A DNA stretch of 14,498 bases from Firmicutes bacterium UBA5486. Lineage in GTDB: Bacteria > Bacillota > UBA4882 > UBA10575. Below, in pieces: positions 6,557 to 13,673 of this stretch. A program made the translations under genes and the position numbers. The notes under the pieces were generated by a model, which had not been told where the DNA came from, made no database searches, and saw only the letters and a list, made by a program, of their open reading frames with translations. The stretch spans positions 76,850 through 91,347 of the forward strand of contig DIPO01000055.1 of assembly GCA_002427045.1 (NCBI GenBank), in the 5' to 3' direction. Every line of letters begins with the position of its first letter. The first letter of the stretch is position 1.

Positions 6557-6847
6557 CTATTTCAAAATCGTAGTTCTTTCCGTACGGGCACCACTACCAT
6601 GACTTCTGAAAGTACGAGTAGGTGCAAATTCACCTAATTTATGTCCAACCATATCCTCAGTTATATAGATTGGTACATGTCTGCGACCATCATGAACAGC
6701 CAAGGTATGTCCGACCATTTCCGGAAAGATTGTTGATCTACGGGACCATGTCTTGATAACCTTTTTCTCTCCGCTTTTGTTCATCGCTTCAATCTTTTTC
6801 ATTAGACTTTCTTGAACATACGGTCCTTTTTTTAATGAACGTGACAT
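6557..6847 (-). CDS. rpsS: 30S ribosomal protein S19
   Basis: S19 (uS19) is in the head of the small subunit near the A-site tRNA and forms a complex with S13. The 96-residue product begins MSRSLKKGPYVQESLMKK and contains KTWSRRSTIFPEMVGHT, AVHDGRRHVPIYITEDMVG and HKLGEFAPTRTFRSHG, a standard S19 throughout. The ATG has GGAGG 7 nt upstream, and the spacer to the rplB stop is 21 nt. Nothing is unusual inside the protein. Confidence 0.98.
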   Translation of the reverse strand: MSRSLKKGPYVQESLMKKIEAMNKSGEKKVIKTWSRRSTIFPEMVGHTLAVHDGRRHVPIYITEDMVGHKLGEFAPTRTFRSHGSGARTERTTILK

Positions 6848-6868
6848 TTCCCTTCCTCCCTTCCGGCA

Positions 6869-7690
6869 CTAAGCCCTACGTTTAATAATTAGCCGTTCGG
6901 ACGGTTTCCTTTTCCTGGTACGTTGACCAATAGCAGGTTTACCCCACGGAGTAACAGGAGCACGACCGATCGACGATCTTCCTTCACCACCACCATGGGG
7001 ATGATCCGCCGGGTTCATCGCTACACCGCGAACTGACGGCCGTTTACCCAGCCAACGTGAACGGCCTGCCTTCCCAATGGTAATGTTTTCATGTTCGATA
7101 TTACCTACCTGTCCGATCGTAGCCATGCACTCAAGCCTGATCAGCCTAACTTCGCCCGAAGGCAAACGGACATGTGCATATTCCCCTTCTTTAGCCACGA
7201 GTTGTGCACCAGCTCCGGCACTTTTTGCCAATTGACCGCCAGTATTTTTTACTAATTCAATATTATGAATTACAGTACCAACTGGAATATTAGCCAGCGG
7301 TAGTGCATTTCCCACTTTAATATCGGCATCCGGCCCAGAAACTACTGTATCCCCAACTTTTAAGCCTTGTGGGGCTAAAATATACCGTTTTTCTCCATCA
7401 GTAAAAAATAACAATGCAATCCGAGCAGTCCGATTCGGATCATATTCGATCGCCGCAACTTTCGCAGGAATCCCAAACTTATCCCTTTTAAAATCAATCC
7501 GGCGGTACATTCTTTTATGGCCGCCGCCACGATGACGAACAGTAATCCTACCGGCAAAATTCCGTCCACCAGTCTTTTTTATTGGTTCCAATAAAGACTT
7601 TTCCGGTGTGGTCTTTGTAATCTCTTTAAAGGAGGATACGCTTACAAAACGACGACCAGGTGATGTTGGTTTATATTTTTTAATAGTCAC
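6869..7690 (-). CDS. rplB: 50S ribosomal protein L2
   Basis: L2 (uL2) is required for subunit association and lies close to the peptidyl transferase centre. The 273-residue product has the normal length. Visible motifs in order: KKYKPTSPGRRF, TGGRNFAGRITVRHRGGGHK, the OB-fold region around residues 70-130, VKNTGGQLAKSAGAGAQLV, and the catalytic-core loop MNPADHPHGGGEGR with His230 and His232. The C-terminus is rich in arginine and lysine (RTRKRKPSERLIIKRRA). The start codon is GTG, with AAAGGAGG and an 8-nt spacer. A 32-nt spacer separates it from rplW. Confidence 0.98.
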   Translation of the reverse strand: MTIKKYKPTSPGRRFVSVSSFKEITKTTPEKSLLEPIKKTGGRNFAGRITVRHRGGGHKRMYRRIDFKRDKFGIPAKVAAIEYDPNRTARIALLFFTDGEKRYILAPQGLKVGDTVVSGPDADIKVGNALPLANIPVGTVIHNIELVKNTGGQLAKSAGAGAQLVAKEGEYAHVRLPSGEVRLIRLECMATIGQVGNIEHENITIGKAGRSRWLGKRPSVRGVAMNPADHPHGGGEGRSSIGRAPVTPWGKPAIGQRTRKRKPSERLIIKRRA

Positions 7691-7722
7691 TACCTAAACC
7701 TCCTTTACTATAAAATCAAAAA

Positions 7723-8010
7723 TTATACGCCTTCAAAAAACTCAATTCTGCTTCCCGGTTCTAAGGTAACAATCGCTTTTTTCCAACTAAGCCTTCTACC
7801 TTCAAACCTGCCCATCCTCTTAATCTTACCAAGAACTCTCATGGTATTAACATCCGTAACTTTAACATTAAAAATCTCTTCAATCGCCTTTTTGATCTGA
7901 ATCTTATTCGCCCGGTGATCTACCATGAAACAATATTTATTATCTCCCATCATTCTGGTAGTTTCTTCTGTAATGATAGGCTTTTTAATAATATCTCGCG
8001 CTTCCATCAT
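7723..8010 (-). CDS. rplW: 50S ribosomal protein L23
   Basis: L23 (uL23) is at the peptide tunnel exit and is the main docking site of trigger factor and SRP. The 95-residue product has IIKKPIITEETTRMM, YCFMVDHRANKIQIKKAIE and the arm with TMRVLGKIKRMGRFEGRR. Its start region reads ATGATGG and overlaps the rplD stop TGA, so initiation is coupled to L4. The first ATG has GGAGG 7 nt upstream; the second, one codon on, is also possible (95 or 94 residues). Confidence 0.97.
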   Translation of the reverse strand: MMEARDIIKKPIITEETTRMMGDNKYCFMVDHRANKIQIKKAIEEIFNVKVTDVNTMRVLGKIKRMGRFEGRRLSWKKAIVTLEPGSRIEFFEGV

Positions 8011-8633
8011 GCCAACGCCTCCTCAATCCTTCCCACCGCTTCCTTAGTTACTAAGAGGTGGTCATGGGATAAAATATCGTAGACATTCAGGCCGTCAGAT
8101 TTTAGTGTTGAAACCCCAACCAAATTTCTTGTTGATTTAATGACATTTTCATCATTCTCTGCTAAGACAATCAATGTCTTGACTTCATCAATTTTTAAAT
8201 GAGATAAAACCCCGATAGCTGCCTTGGTTTTAGGTTCCTCGAACTTTAATTCATCAAGAACAACTATCTTCCCAGCCTGTAATTTGGAAGAAAGAGCCGA
8301 CCTCAAAGCTTGACGCCAGGCCTTCTTAGGCATTTTAAAACCATAGGCACGCGGTAATGGCGGAAATGCAACGCCGCCACCAGTCCAGATTGGCGAACGT
8401 CTACTACCATGGCGGGCACGTCCGGTTCCTTTCTGCCTCCAAGGCTTGATTCCACCACCACGAACCTCACTTCTGGTTTTTGCTTTGGCAGTTCCTACAC
8501 GTCTGGAAGCCAACTGCATCACCACGGCCTGGTGAAGGAGGGGTCTATTTATCTTCGCATTAAAGACCGAATCAGACAGGTTAATATCCCCTACCTGCTT
8601 TCCGTCTATATCATACACGGGCAATGTGGGCAT
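8007..8633 (-). CDS. rplD: 50S ribosomal protein L4
   Basis: L4 (uL4) binds early to 23S rRNA and extends a loop into the exit tunnel. In E. coli it also represses the S10 operon. The ATG at 8633 gives 208 residues beginning MPTLPVYDIDGKQVGDI, with AGGAGG 6 nt upstream. The ten-codon upstream extension encodes that ribosome binding site and is rejected. The tunnel loop is intact: KTRSEVRGGGIKPWRQKGTG, then RARHGSRRSPIWTGGGVAF. The C-terminal Rossmann-like part ends HDHLLVTKEAVGRIEEAL. It overlaps rplW and lies 36 nt after rplC. Confidence 0.97.
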   Translation of the reverse strand: MPTLPVYDIDGKQVGDINLSDSVFNAKINRPLLHQAVVMQLASRRVGTAKAKTRSEVRGGGIKPWRQKGTGRARHGSRRSPIWTGGGVAFPPLPRAYGFKMPKKAWRQALRSALSSKLQAGKIVVLDELKFEEPKTKAAIGVLSHLKIDEVKTLIVLAENDENVIKSTRNLVGVSTLKSDGLNVYDILSHDHLLVTKEAVGRIEEALA

Positions 8634-8669
8634 TCTAATCCTCCTCTCCTTCCAGTAAATCAAACAACA

Positions 8670-9308
8670 TTAGCTACTTACCTTAACACTTTCTTTGATT
8701 AATAAGAGTGCACCATTTCTTCCTGGAATCGCTCCCTTAATCAGAAGAAGGTTTTTCTCTTTATCACTCTTTACAACCTCTAGCCCCTGAATGGTTACTC
8801 TATTCCCACCTTTTTGGCCGGGTAGACGCTGCCCTTTAAATACTCTGGCCGCATCCACTGCTCCTAAAGAACCTGGATGCCGGTGATGATTAGAACCATG
8901 AGCCATTGGTCCACGAGCAAAATTATATCTTTTAATTACTCCGGCAAATCCTTTTCCTTTAGTTGTACCAACTACATCAACAACTTCGCCTTCTTTAAAC
9001 AAATCCGCAGTCAAAACCTGACCTACCTGGTATTTCTCATTTTCATCCGGAGCTAACCGAATTTCTTTTAAATAGCGTAAAGCATTGACTCCTGCTTTAT
9101 CAAAATGTCCCTTCAGCGGTTTAGTTATATGCTTTGCTTTCTTTTCATCAAAACCTAATTGGATTGCCGAATAGCCCTCTTTATCATCTGTCTTTTTCTG
9201 TACAACTACACATGGCCCGGCTTCTACAACAGTAACGGGAATCAATTGGCCTGTGGAATTAAATATTTGCGTCATTCCAATCTTTCTCCCGAGAATTCCC
9301 TTTGCCAA
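8670..9308 (-). CDS. rplC: 50S ribosomal protein L3
   Basis: L3 (uL3) is one of the first proteins to bind 23S rRNA and reaches toward the peptidyl transferase centre. The start is best placed at TTG 9308, giving 212 residues starting (M)AKGILGRKIGMTQIF, the canonical family N-terminus. AGGAGG is exactly 8 nt upstream. The in-frame GTG three codons earlier lies inside that ribosome binding site and cannot use it. The central finger is RGPMAHGSNHHRHPGSLGA, then ARVFKGQRLPGQKGGNRVT. Residue 165 is Gln, at the site methylated by PrmB in E. coli; Bacillus has Arg there. The spacer to rpsJ is 49 nt. Confidence 0.96.
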   Translation of the reverse strand: MAKGILGRKIGMTQIFNSTGQLIPVTVVEAGPCVVVQKKTDDKEGYSAIQLGFDEKKAKHITKPLKGHFDKAGVNALRYLKEIRLAPDENEKYQVGQVLTADLFKEGEVVDVVGTTKGKGFAGVIKRYNFARGPMAHGSNHHRHPGSLGAVDAARVFKGQRLPGQKGGNRVTIQGLEVVKSDKEKNLLLIKGAIPGRNGALLLIKESVKVSS

Positions 9309-9357
9309 CCGAGTCACCTCCTAACCTCAACAAGAAAATTTCATGACTTTTAATCTC

Positions 9358-9666
9358 TTACAACTTAATCTCAATGTCAACCCCGGCGGGTAAATCTAAT
9401 CTCATCAAGGCATCTACAGTTTTTGAGCTGGGTTCCAGAATGTCAATCAAACGTTTATGAGTTCTCATCTCAAACTGTTCCCGGGAATCCTTGTCTTTAT
9501 GAACAGAGCGTAATACCGTAAAGATACTCTTTTCGGTAGGTAAAGGAATCGGCCCCGAAACAACCGCCCCAGTCCTTTTCGCTGTGTCTACTATTTTCTC
9601 CGCCGATTGATCTAATATCCTATGGTCAAAGGCTTTTAAACGAATCCTAATCTTCTGATTAGCCAC
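9358..9666 (-). CDS. rpsJ: 30S ribosomal protein S10 (NusE)
   Basis: S10 (uS10) belongs to the small-subunit head and doubles as NusE, the antitermination factor that contacts NusB and NusG. The 102-residue product is typical: KIRIRLKAFDHRILDQSAEK, GAVVSGPIPLPTEKSIFTVL, and QFEMRTHKRLIDILEPSS, with the end GVDIEIKL. The start codon is GTG, with GGGAGG 7 nt upstream. This is the first gene of the classical S10 segment. It is separated from tuf by a 106-nt spacer with two hairpins, the most likely place in the window for a second promoter or leader. Confidence 0.98.
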   Translation of the reverse strand: MANQKIRIRLKAFDHRILDQSAEKIVDTAKRTGAVVSGPIPLPTEKSIFTVLRSVHKDKDSREQFEMRTHKRLIDILEPSSKTVDALMRLDLPAGVDIEIKL

Positions 9667-9695
9667 TATCGTCCCTCCCTTATGCTGGAGACTTT

Positions 9696-9710
9696 CCGGT
9701 TAATTACCGG
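9696..9710 (-). other. Small hairpin ahead of rpsJ
   Basis: A 5-bp inverted repeat, CCGGT and ACCGG, with a 5-nt loop lies about 30 nt upstream of the rpsJ GTG. It is short and has no U-run, so by itself it may be chance. It is listed because it follows a stronger hairpin in the same spacer and together they make the rpsJ leader look structured. Confidence 0.3.
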
Positions 9711-9736
9711 GTTATTTATTAGTAATCAAATCGGGC

Positions 9737-9762
9737 GGCGTGCAGCGTATAAACTGCACGCC
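9737..9762 (-). other. GC-rich hairpin between tuf and rpsJ
   Basis: A perfect 9-bp stem (GGCGTGCAG pairing with CTGCACGCC) closes an 8-nt AT-rich loop, beginning 10 nt after the tuf stop. The downstream sequence on the coding strand is GCCCGATTTGATT, with only a broken T-run, so a full intrinsic terminator is not supported. It could be a partial attenuator, an RNA processing or 3'-end stabilising element for tuf mRNA, or part of an S10-operon leader. The symmetry is directly visible; the role is inference. Confidence 0.6.
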
Positions 9763-9772
9763 ATAAATCAAA

Positions 9773-10975
9773 CTATTCAAGTATTTTAGTAACAACTCCG
9801 GCACCGACTGTTCTTCCACCTTCACGAATGGCGAAACGAAGTCCTTCATCCATGGCAATCGGGGTAATCAGCTCAATGGTCATCTTAATGTTATCACCAG
9901 GCATCACCATTTCTACGCCTTCTGGAAGATGTGCTACCCCTGTTACGTCAGTGGTACGGAAATAGAACTGAGGACGATATCCATTGAAAAATGGAGTGTG
10001 ACGTCCACCTTCTTCTTTGGTTAAAACGTATACTTCACCTTCAAATTTAGTATGAGCAGTAATCGAACCTGGTTTAGCCAGTACCTGACCACGTTCAATC
10101 TGTGTTCGCTCAATACCGCGAAGGAGTACACCAATATTATCACCGGCTACTGCCTCATCCAATAATTTCCGGAACATCTCAACACCGGTAACCACAGTCT
10201 TTTTGGGTTCTTCATTCAAACCAACAATCTCTACTTCATCACCAATCTTGACTTTACCACTCTCGACACGACCGGTTGCTACTGTACCACGGCCAGTGAT
10301 AGTAAAAACGTCTTCTACAGGCATGAGAAATGGTTTATCTACTGCCCGTTCTGGAGTTGGAATGTATGCATCTACTGCATCCATCAGTTCCCAGATCTTG
10401 CCGCACCATTCACAGTCACGGCTACCACAACCGCATTCCAGTGCCTTAAGTCCAGAACCTTTAACTACCGGGATGTCATCTCCAGGAAATTCGTACCTGC
10501 TCAGTAGGTCGCGGACTTCCATCTCAACCAGTTCTAATAGTTCAGGGTCATCCACCATATCCATTTTGTTTAACCATACTACAATATAGGGAACATCAAC
10601 CTGACGAGCCAAAAGTATATGCTCCCTGGTCTGTGGCATTGGACCATCAGCCGCCGATACTACCAAAATCGCTCCGTCCATCTGGGCTGCACCAGTAATC
10701 ATGTTTTTTACATAGTCAGCATGTCCCGGGCAGTCAACATGAGCATAGTGCCGGTTTTCAGTCTCATACTCCACGTGGGATGTATTAATGGTAATACCAC
10801 GTTCTCTTTCTTCCGGCGCCTTGTCAATCTGATCGAAAGTCATAAAACTAGCTTGACCAGCCTTTGATAAGGTCATTGTAATTGCTGCTGTAGTCGTAGT
10901 CTTACCATGGTCAACGTGGCCAATGGTTCCAATATTGGCATGGGGTTTAGTCCGCTCAAATTTTTGTTTTGCCAT
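9773..10975 (-). CDS. tuf: Elongation factor Tu
   Basis: EF-Tu is the GTPase that delivers aminoacyl-tRNA to the ribosomal A site. The 400-residue product has all G motifs: GHVDHGKT (19-26), the switch region with RERGITINTSHVEYE, DCPGH (81-85, with His85 as the catalytic histidine), NKMD (136-139) and GSGLKAL (173-179), where most relatives have GSALKAL. Domains 2 and 3 are complete, with GRGTVATGRVESG and HTPFFNGYRPQFYFRTTDVT, ending REGGRTVGAGVVTKILE. Residues 181-191 form a four-cysteine stretch, C-x-C-x4-C-x2-C, replacing the acidic loop after GSALKAL. The ATG has GAGGAGG with 8 nt spacing. The spacer from fusA is 96 nt and very AT-rich. Confidence 0.99.
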   Translation of the reverse strand: MAKQKFERTKPHANIGTIGHVDHGKTTTTAAITMTLSKAGQASFMTFDQIDKAPEERERGITINTSHVEYETENRHYAHVDCPGHADYVKNMITGAAQMDGAILVVSAADGPMPQTREHILLARQVDVPYIVVWLNKMDMVDDPELLELVEMEVRDLLSRYEFPGDDIPVVKGSGLKALECGCGSRDCEWCGKIWELMDAVDAYIPTPERAVDKPFLMPVEDVFTITGRGTVATGRVESGKVKIGDEVEIVGLNEEPKKTVVTGVEMFRKLLDEAVAGDNIGVLLRGIERTQIERGQVLAKPGSITAHTKFEGEVYVLTKEEGGRHTPFFNGYRPQFYFRTTDVTGVAHLPEGVEMVMPGDNIKMTIELITPIAMDEGLRFAIREGGRTVGAGVVTKILE

Positions 10976-11071
10976 TTTTTGATCCTCCTCATTACTTTTA
11001 ATTGTAATTTTTATTTTTTATTAAAAAAGCATTTGCTTAGTACACATTTATTAAACTTAATCCAGCAATAG

Positions 11072-13138
11072 TTAACCTTCAATAATCTCCTTTGCTAAAC
11101 CAGATGGAACCTCATCATAATGGGAGAAATACATCGAATATGTGGACCGGCCTTGAGAAATCGAGCGCAGAATAGTAGCATAACCAAACATTTCAGCCAT
11201 TGGTACATAGCCATTAATAATCTGAGCGCCCGCTTGTGGATCCAGCCCTTCTATTCTCCCCCGTCTGGAATTAAAATCTCCAAGAACATCACCAAGATAT
11301 TCATCCGGGGTAACAATCTCCACCTTCATGATCGGCTCCAGTAAAACGGGGCTTGCCTTTTTACATCCATCTTTGAAGCCCATTGAGCCAGCAATTTTAA
11401 ATGCCATCTCTGAAGAGTCGACCTCATGATAAGAACCATCAATCAACGCAACTTTAACATCAACCATCGGGTAACCTGCCAGAACACCATTTAACATCGC
11501 ATCTTTAACTCCAGCTTCTACTGCTGGTATATACTCTTTTGGGACTACCCCGCCAACTATTTTATTTTCAAAGGTAAATCCTTTTCCTGCTTCATTAGGT
11601 TCAATCACAAGCACTACATGACCATATTGGCCTCGACCACCACTTTGCCTAATAAACTTACCCTCAGCTTTAACTGATTGGCGAATAGTCTCTCTATAAG
11701 CCACCTGGGGCTTACCAACATTGGCTTCAACCTTAAACTCCCTGATCAAACGGTCGGTAATAACCTCTAGATGAAGTTCACCCATACCAGAAATTATCGT
11801 CTGACCAGTCTCACTATCAGTCTTTACTTGGAAGGTGGGATCCTCCTCCGCTAATTTAACAAGAGAAAGTCCCAGCTTATCCTGGTCAGCCTTTGTTTTA
11901 GGTTCAATGGCAACTGAAATAACAGGTTCCGGAAACTCCATTGCTTCCAAAATTACCGGTTGTTCTTCATCACAGAGCGTATCCCCTGTGCCTGTATCTT
12001 TCCAACCCACCGCCGCTGCTATATCTCCTGACCTAACAGTCTTTATCTCTTCCCGGTGATTAGCATGCATTCTTAGAATACGGCCAACTCTCTCTCTTTT
12101 GCCTTTAGTAGAATTATAAATATATGATCCGGTATTTAATTCTCCGGAATATACCCGGAAGAAAACAAGTTTACCAACATAAGGATCAGTCATTACTTTA
12201 AAGGCCAAAGCAGAAAAACCTTCATCATCAAGAGGTTTCCGGTGAACTTCCTCTTTAGTTTGAGGATCATGGCCTGTAATCGGGGGAAGATCAATCGGCG
12301 ATGGTAAATAACTTATAACCGCATCCAAAAGCAATTGAATACCCTTGTTTTTAAAAGCAGAACCACAAAGAACCGGGGTCAGCTTAGTTGAAATAACTGC
12401 TTTCCTTAAAACTGTCCGGATCTCATCAGGAGTAATTGGTTCTTCCTCTAAATATTTCACCATTAAATCTTCATCGAATTCGGCAATTGCTTCCAAAAGT
12501 TTAGTTCTATATTCAGCTGCTTTTTCCCTAACTTCTTCCGGAATCTCTTGAACCTCGCTTTTAGTCCCCATATCATCAAGATAAACAATTGCCTTTTCTT
12601 CTATTAAGTCAACGATCCCGCGAAAATTCTCCTCTGCACCAATCGGGATCTGAAGTGGAACAGGATTAGCCCCTAATTTGGTCTTAATCATCTCCGCTAC
12701 ACGGAAAAAATCAGCACCAACCCTGTCCATTTTGTTAATAAAAGCAATCCTAGGGACATTGTACTTGTCAGCCTGCCGCCAAACCGTTTCTGATTGAGGT
12801 TCAACTCCACCGACTGCACAAAATACAGAAACCGCTCCATCAAGAACCCGTAGCGAACGTTCTACTTCTACGGTAAAGTCCACGTGCCCGGGTGTGTCAA
12901 TAATATTAACTTGATGTTCTCTCCACAAGGCTGTAGTAGCAGCTGAAGTAATAGTAATCCCTCGTTCCTGCTCCTGAACCATCCAGTCCATAGTAGCAGC
13001 CCCATCATGAACTTCACCCATCCGATGAACCTTACCGGTATAGAATAGGATCCTCTCGGTAGTGGTAGTTTTACCGGCATCAATATGAGCCATAATTCCA
13101 ATATTTCTAATATGATCGATCTGAAAATCCCTGCTCAC
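11072..13138 (-). CDS. fusA: Elongation factor G
   Basis: EF-G is the GTPase that drives tRNA-mRNA translocation and, with RRF, ribosome recycling. The 688-residue product has the full five-domain layout (692 in Bacillus). G motifs are AHIDAGKT (17-24), the switch with QEQERGITITSAATT, DTPGH (81-85) and NKMD (135-138). Later landmarks are VLCGSAFKNKGIQLLLDAV, GMGELHLEVITDRL in domain III, RQSGGRGQYGHVVLVIEP and the decoding-site loop DSSEMAFKIAGSMGFK in domain IV, and EIVTPDEYLGDVLGDFNSRR in domain V. The start codon is GTG (MSRDFQID), with GGAGG 7 nt upstream. The 52-nt spacer from rpsG contains a 6-bp hairpin. It looks like the housekeeping EF-G, not a paralogue. Confidence 0.99.
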   Translation of the reverse strand: MSRDFQIDHIRNIGIMAHIDAGKTTTTERILFYTGKVHRMGEVHDGAATMDWMVQEQERGITITSAATTALWREHQVNIIDTPGHVDFTVEVERSLRVLDGAVSVFCAVGGVEPQSETVWRQADKYNVPRIAFINKMDRVGADFFRVAEMIKTKLGANPVPLQIPIGAEENFRGIVDLIEEKAIVYLDDMGTKSEVQEIPEEVREKAAEYRTKLLEAIAEFDEDLMVKYLEEEPITPDEIRTVLRKAVISTKLTPVLCGSAFKNKGIQLLLDAVISYLPSPIDLPPITGHDPQTKEEVHRKPLDDEGFSALAFKVMTDPYVGKLVFFRVYSGELNTGSYIYNSTKGKRERVGRILRMHANHREEIKTVRSGDIAAAVGWKDTGTGDTLCDEEQPVILEAMEFPEPVISVAIEPKTKADQDKLGLSLVKLAEEDPTFQVKTDSETGQTIISGMGELHLEVITDRLIREFKVEANVGKPQVAYRETIRQSVKAEGKFIRQSGGRGQYGHVVLVIEPNEAGKGFTFENKIVGGVVPKEYIPAVEAGVKDAMLNGVLAGYPMVDVKVALIDGSYHEVDSSEMAFKIAGSMGFKDGCKKASPVLLEPIMKVEIVTPDEYLGDVLGDFNSRRGRIEGLDPQAGAQIINGYVPMAEMFGYATILRSISQGRSTYSMYFSHYDEVPSGLAKEIIEG

Positions 13139-13160
13139 GAAATAACCTCCAACCGTTCCC

Positions 13161-13181
13161 CAGAGAAATTATGAATCTCTG
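13161..13181 (-). other. Hairpin in the rpsG-fusA spacer
   Basis: A perfect 6-bp inverted repeat (CAGAGA and TCTCTG) encloses a 9-nt loop, placed between the rpsG stop and the fusA ribosome binding site, which begins about 10 nt after the stem. There is no U-run, so it is not a terminator. It could tune fusA initiation or be incidental. Confidence 0.35.
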
Positions 13182-13190
13182 TTCCTCTTA

Positions 13191-13661
13191 TTACCAACGA
13201 TAATGAGCAAAAGCTTTATTAGCTTCCGCCATTTTGTGGGTATCTTCTTTTTTCTTAATTGAGTTTCCAACATTATTGGCTGCATCCATTAATTCCGCGG
13301 CCAATCTCTCACTCATCGTCCGTTCCGACCGAGCTCTAGAACTATTAATTACCCATCTCATTGCTAAAGAAACACGGCGGTCCGGCCTTACTTCCATTGG
13401 AACCTGATAAGTTGCGCCCCCTACACGACGCGCTCTAACTTCCAAGACCGGCATTACATTTTTCATTGCCTCTTGGAATACCTCTAAAGAATCCTTACCC
13501 GTTTTTTCTTTTATTATATCCAGGGCACCATAGAAGATCTTCTCACCAATGCCTCTCTTCCCTGAATAGCTAATTTTATTAATAAACTGGGTAATTATAG
13601 GGTCATTATAAATTGGATCGGGAATTATCTCCCGCTTGGGTATTGCTCCCTTACGTGGCAA
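13191..13661 (-). CDS. rpsG: 30S ribosomal protein S7
   Basis: S7 (uS7) nucleates assembly of the small-subunit head and lines the E site. In E. coli it also represses the str operon. The 156-residue product matches the Bacillus length. It begins MPRKGAIPKREIIPDPIYND and contains KISYSGKRGIGEKI, VLEVRARRVGGATYQVP, and ALRW-type helix residues SLAMRWVINSSRARSERTM, ending KMAEANKAFAHYRW. The start codon is TTG: AAGGAGGG lies 7 nt upstream, and no ATG or GTG nearby fits. The gap to rpsL is only 12 nt, too short for the long intercistronic S7 target found in E. coli. Confidence 0.97.
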   Translation of the reverse strand: MPRKGAIPKREIIPDPIYNDPIITQFINKISYSGKRGIGEKIFYGALDIIKEKTGKDSLEVFQEAMKNVMPVLEVRARRVGGATYQVPMEVRPDRRVSLAMRWVINSSRARSERTMSERLAAELMDAANNVGNSIKKKEDTHKMAEANKAFAHYRW

Positions 13662-13673
13662 ATTTAACCCTCC

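Noticed and set aside
9701..9730. Possible promoter TTGATT with a TAATTA -10 ahead of rpsJ
   Set aside because: The -35 is fair and the spacing is 17 nt, but the -10 matches consensus at only about two positions.
9737..9762. Reading the tuf-rpsJ hairpin as an intrinsic terminator
   Set aside because: The coding-strand sequence after the stem is GCCCGATTTGATT, without a continuous T-run, and the S10 genes follow immediately with no convincing promoter between.
10203..10589. 128-codon open frame on the plus strand
   Set aside because: It lies fully antisense to tuf, is serine/threonine-rich and has no recognisable domain.
11023..11038. AAGC/GCTT hairpin plus T-run after fusA as a terminator
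   Set aside because: The stem is only four pairs and would be too weak; tuf continues on the same strand.
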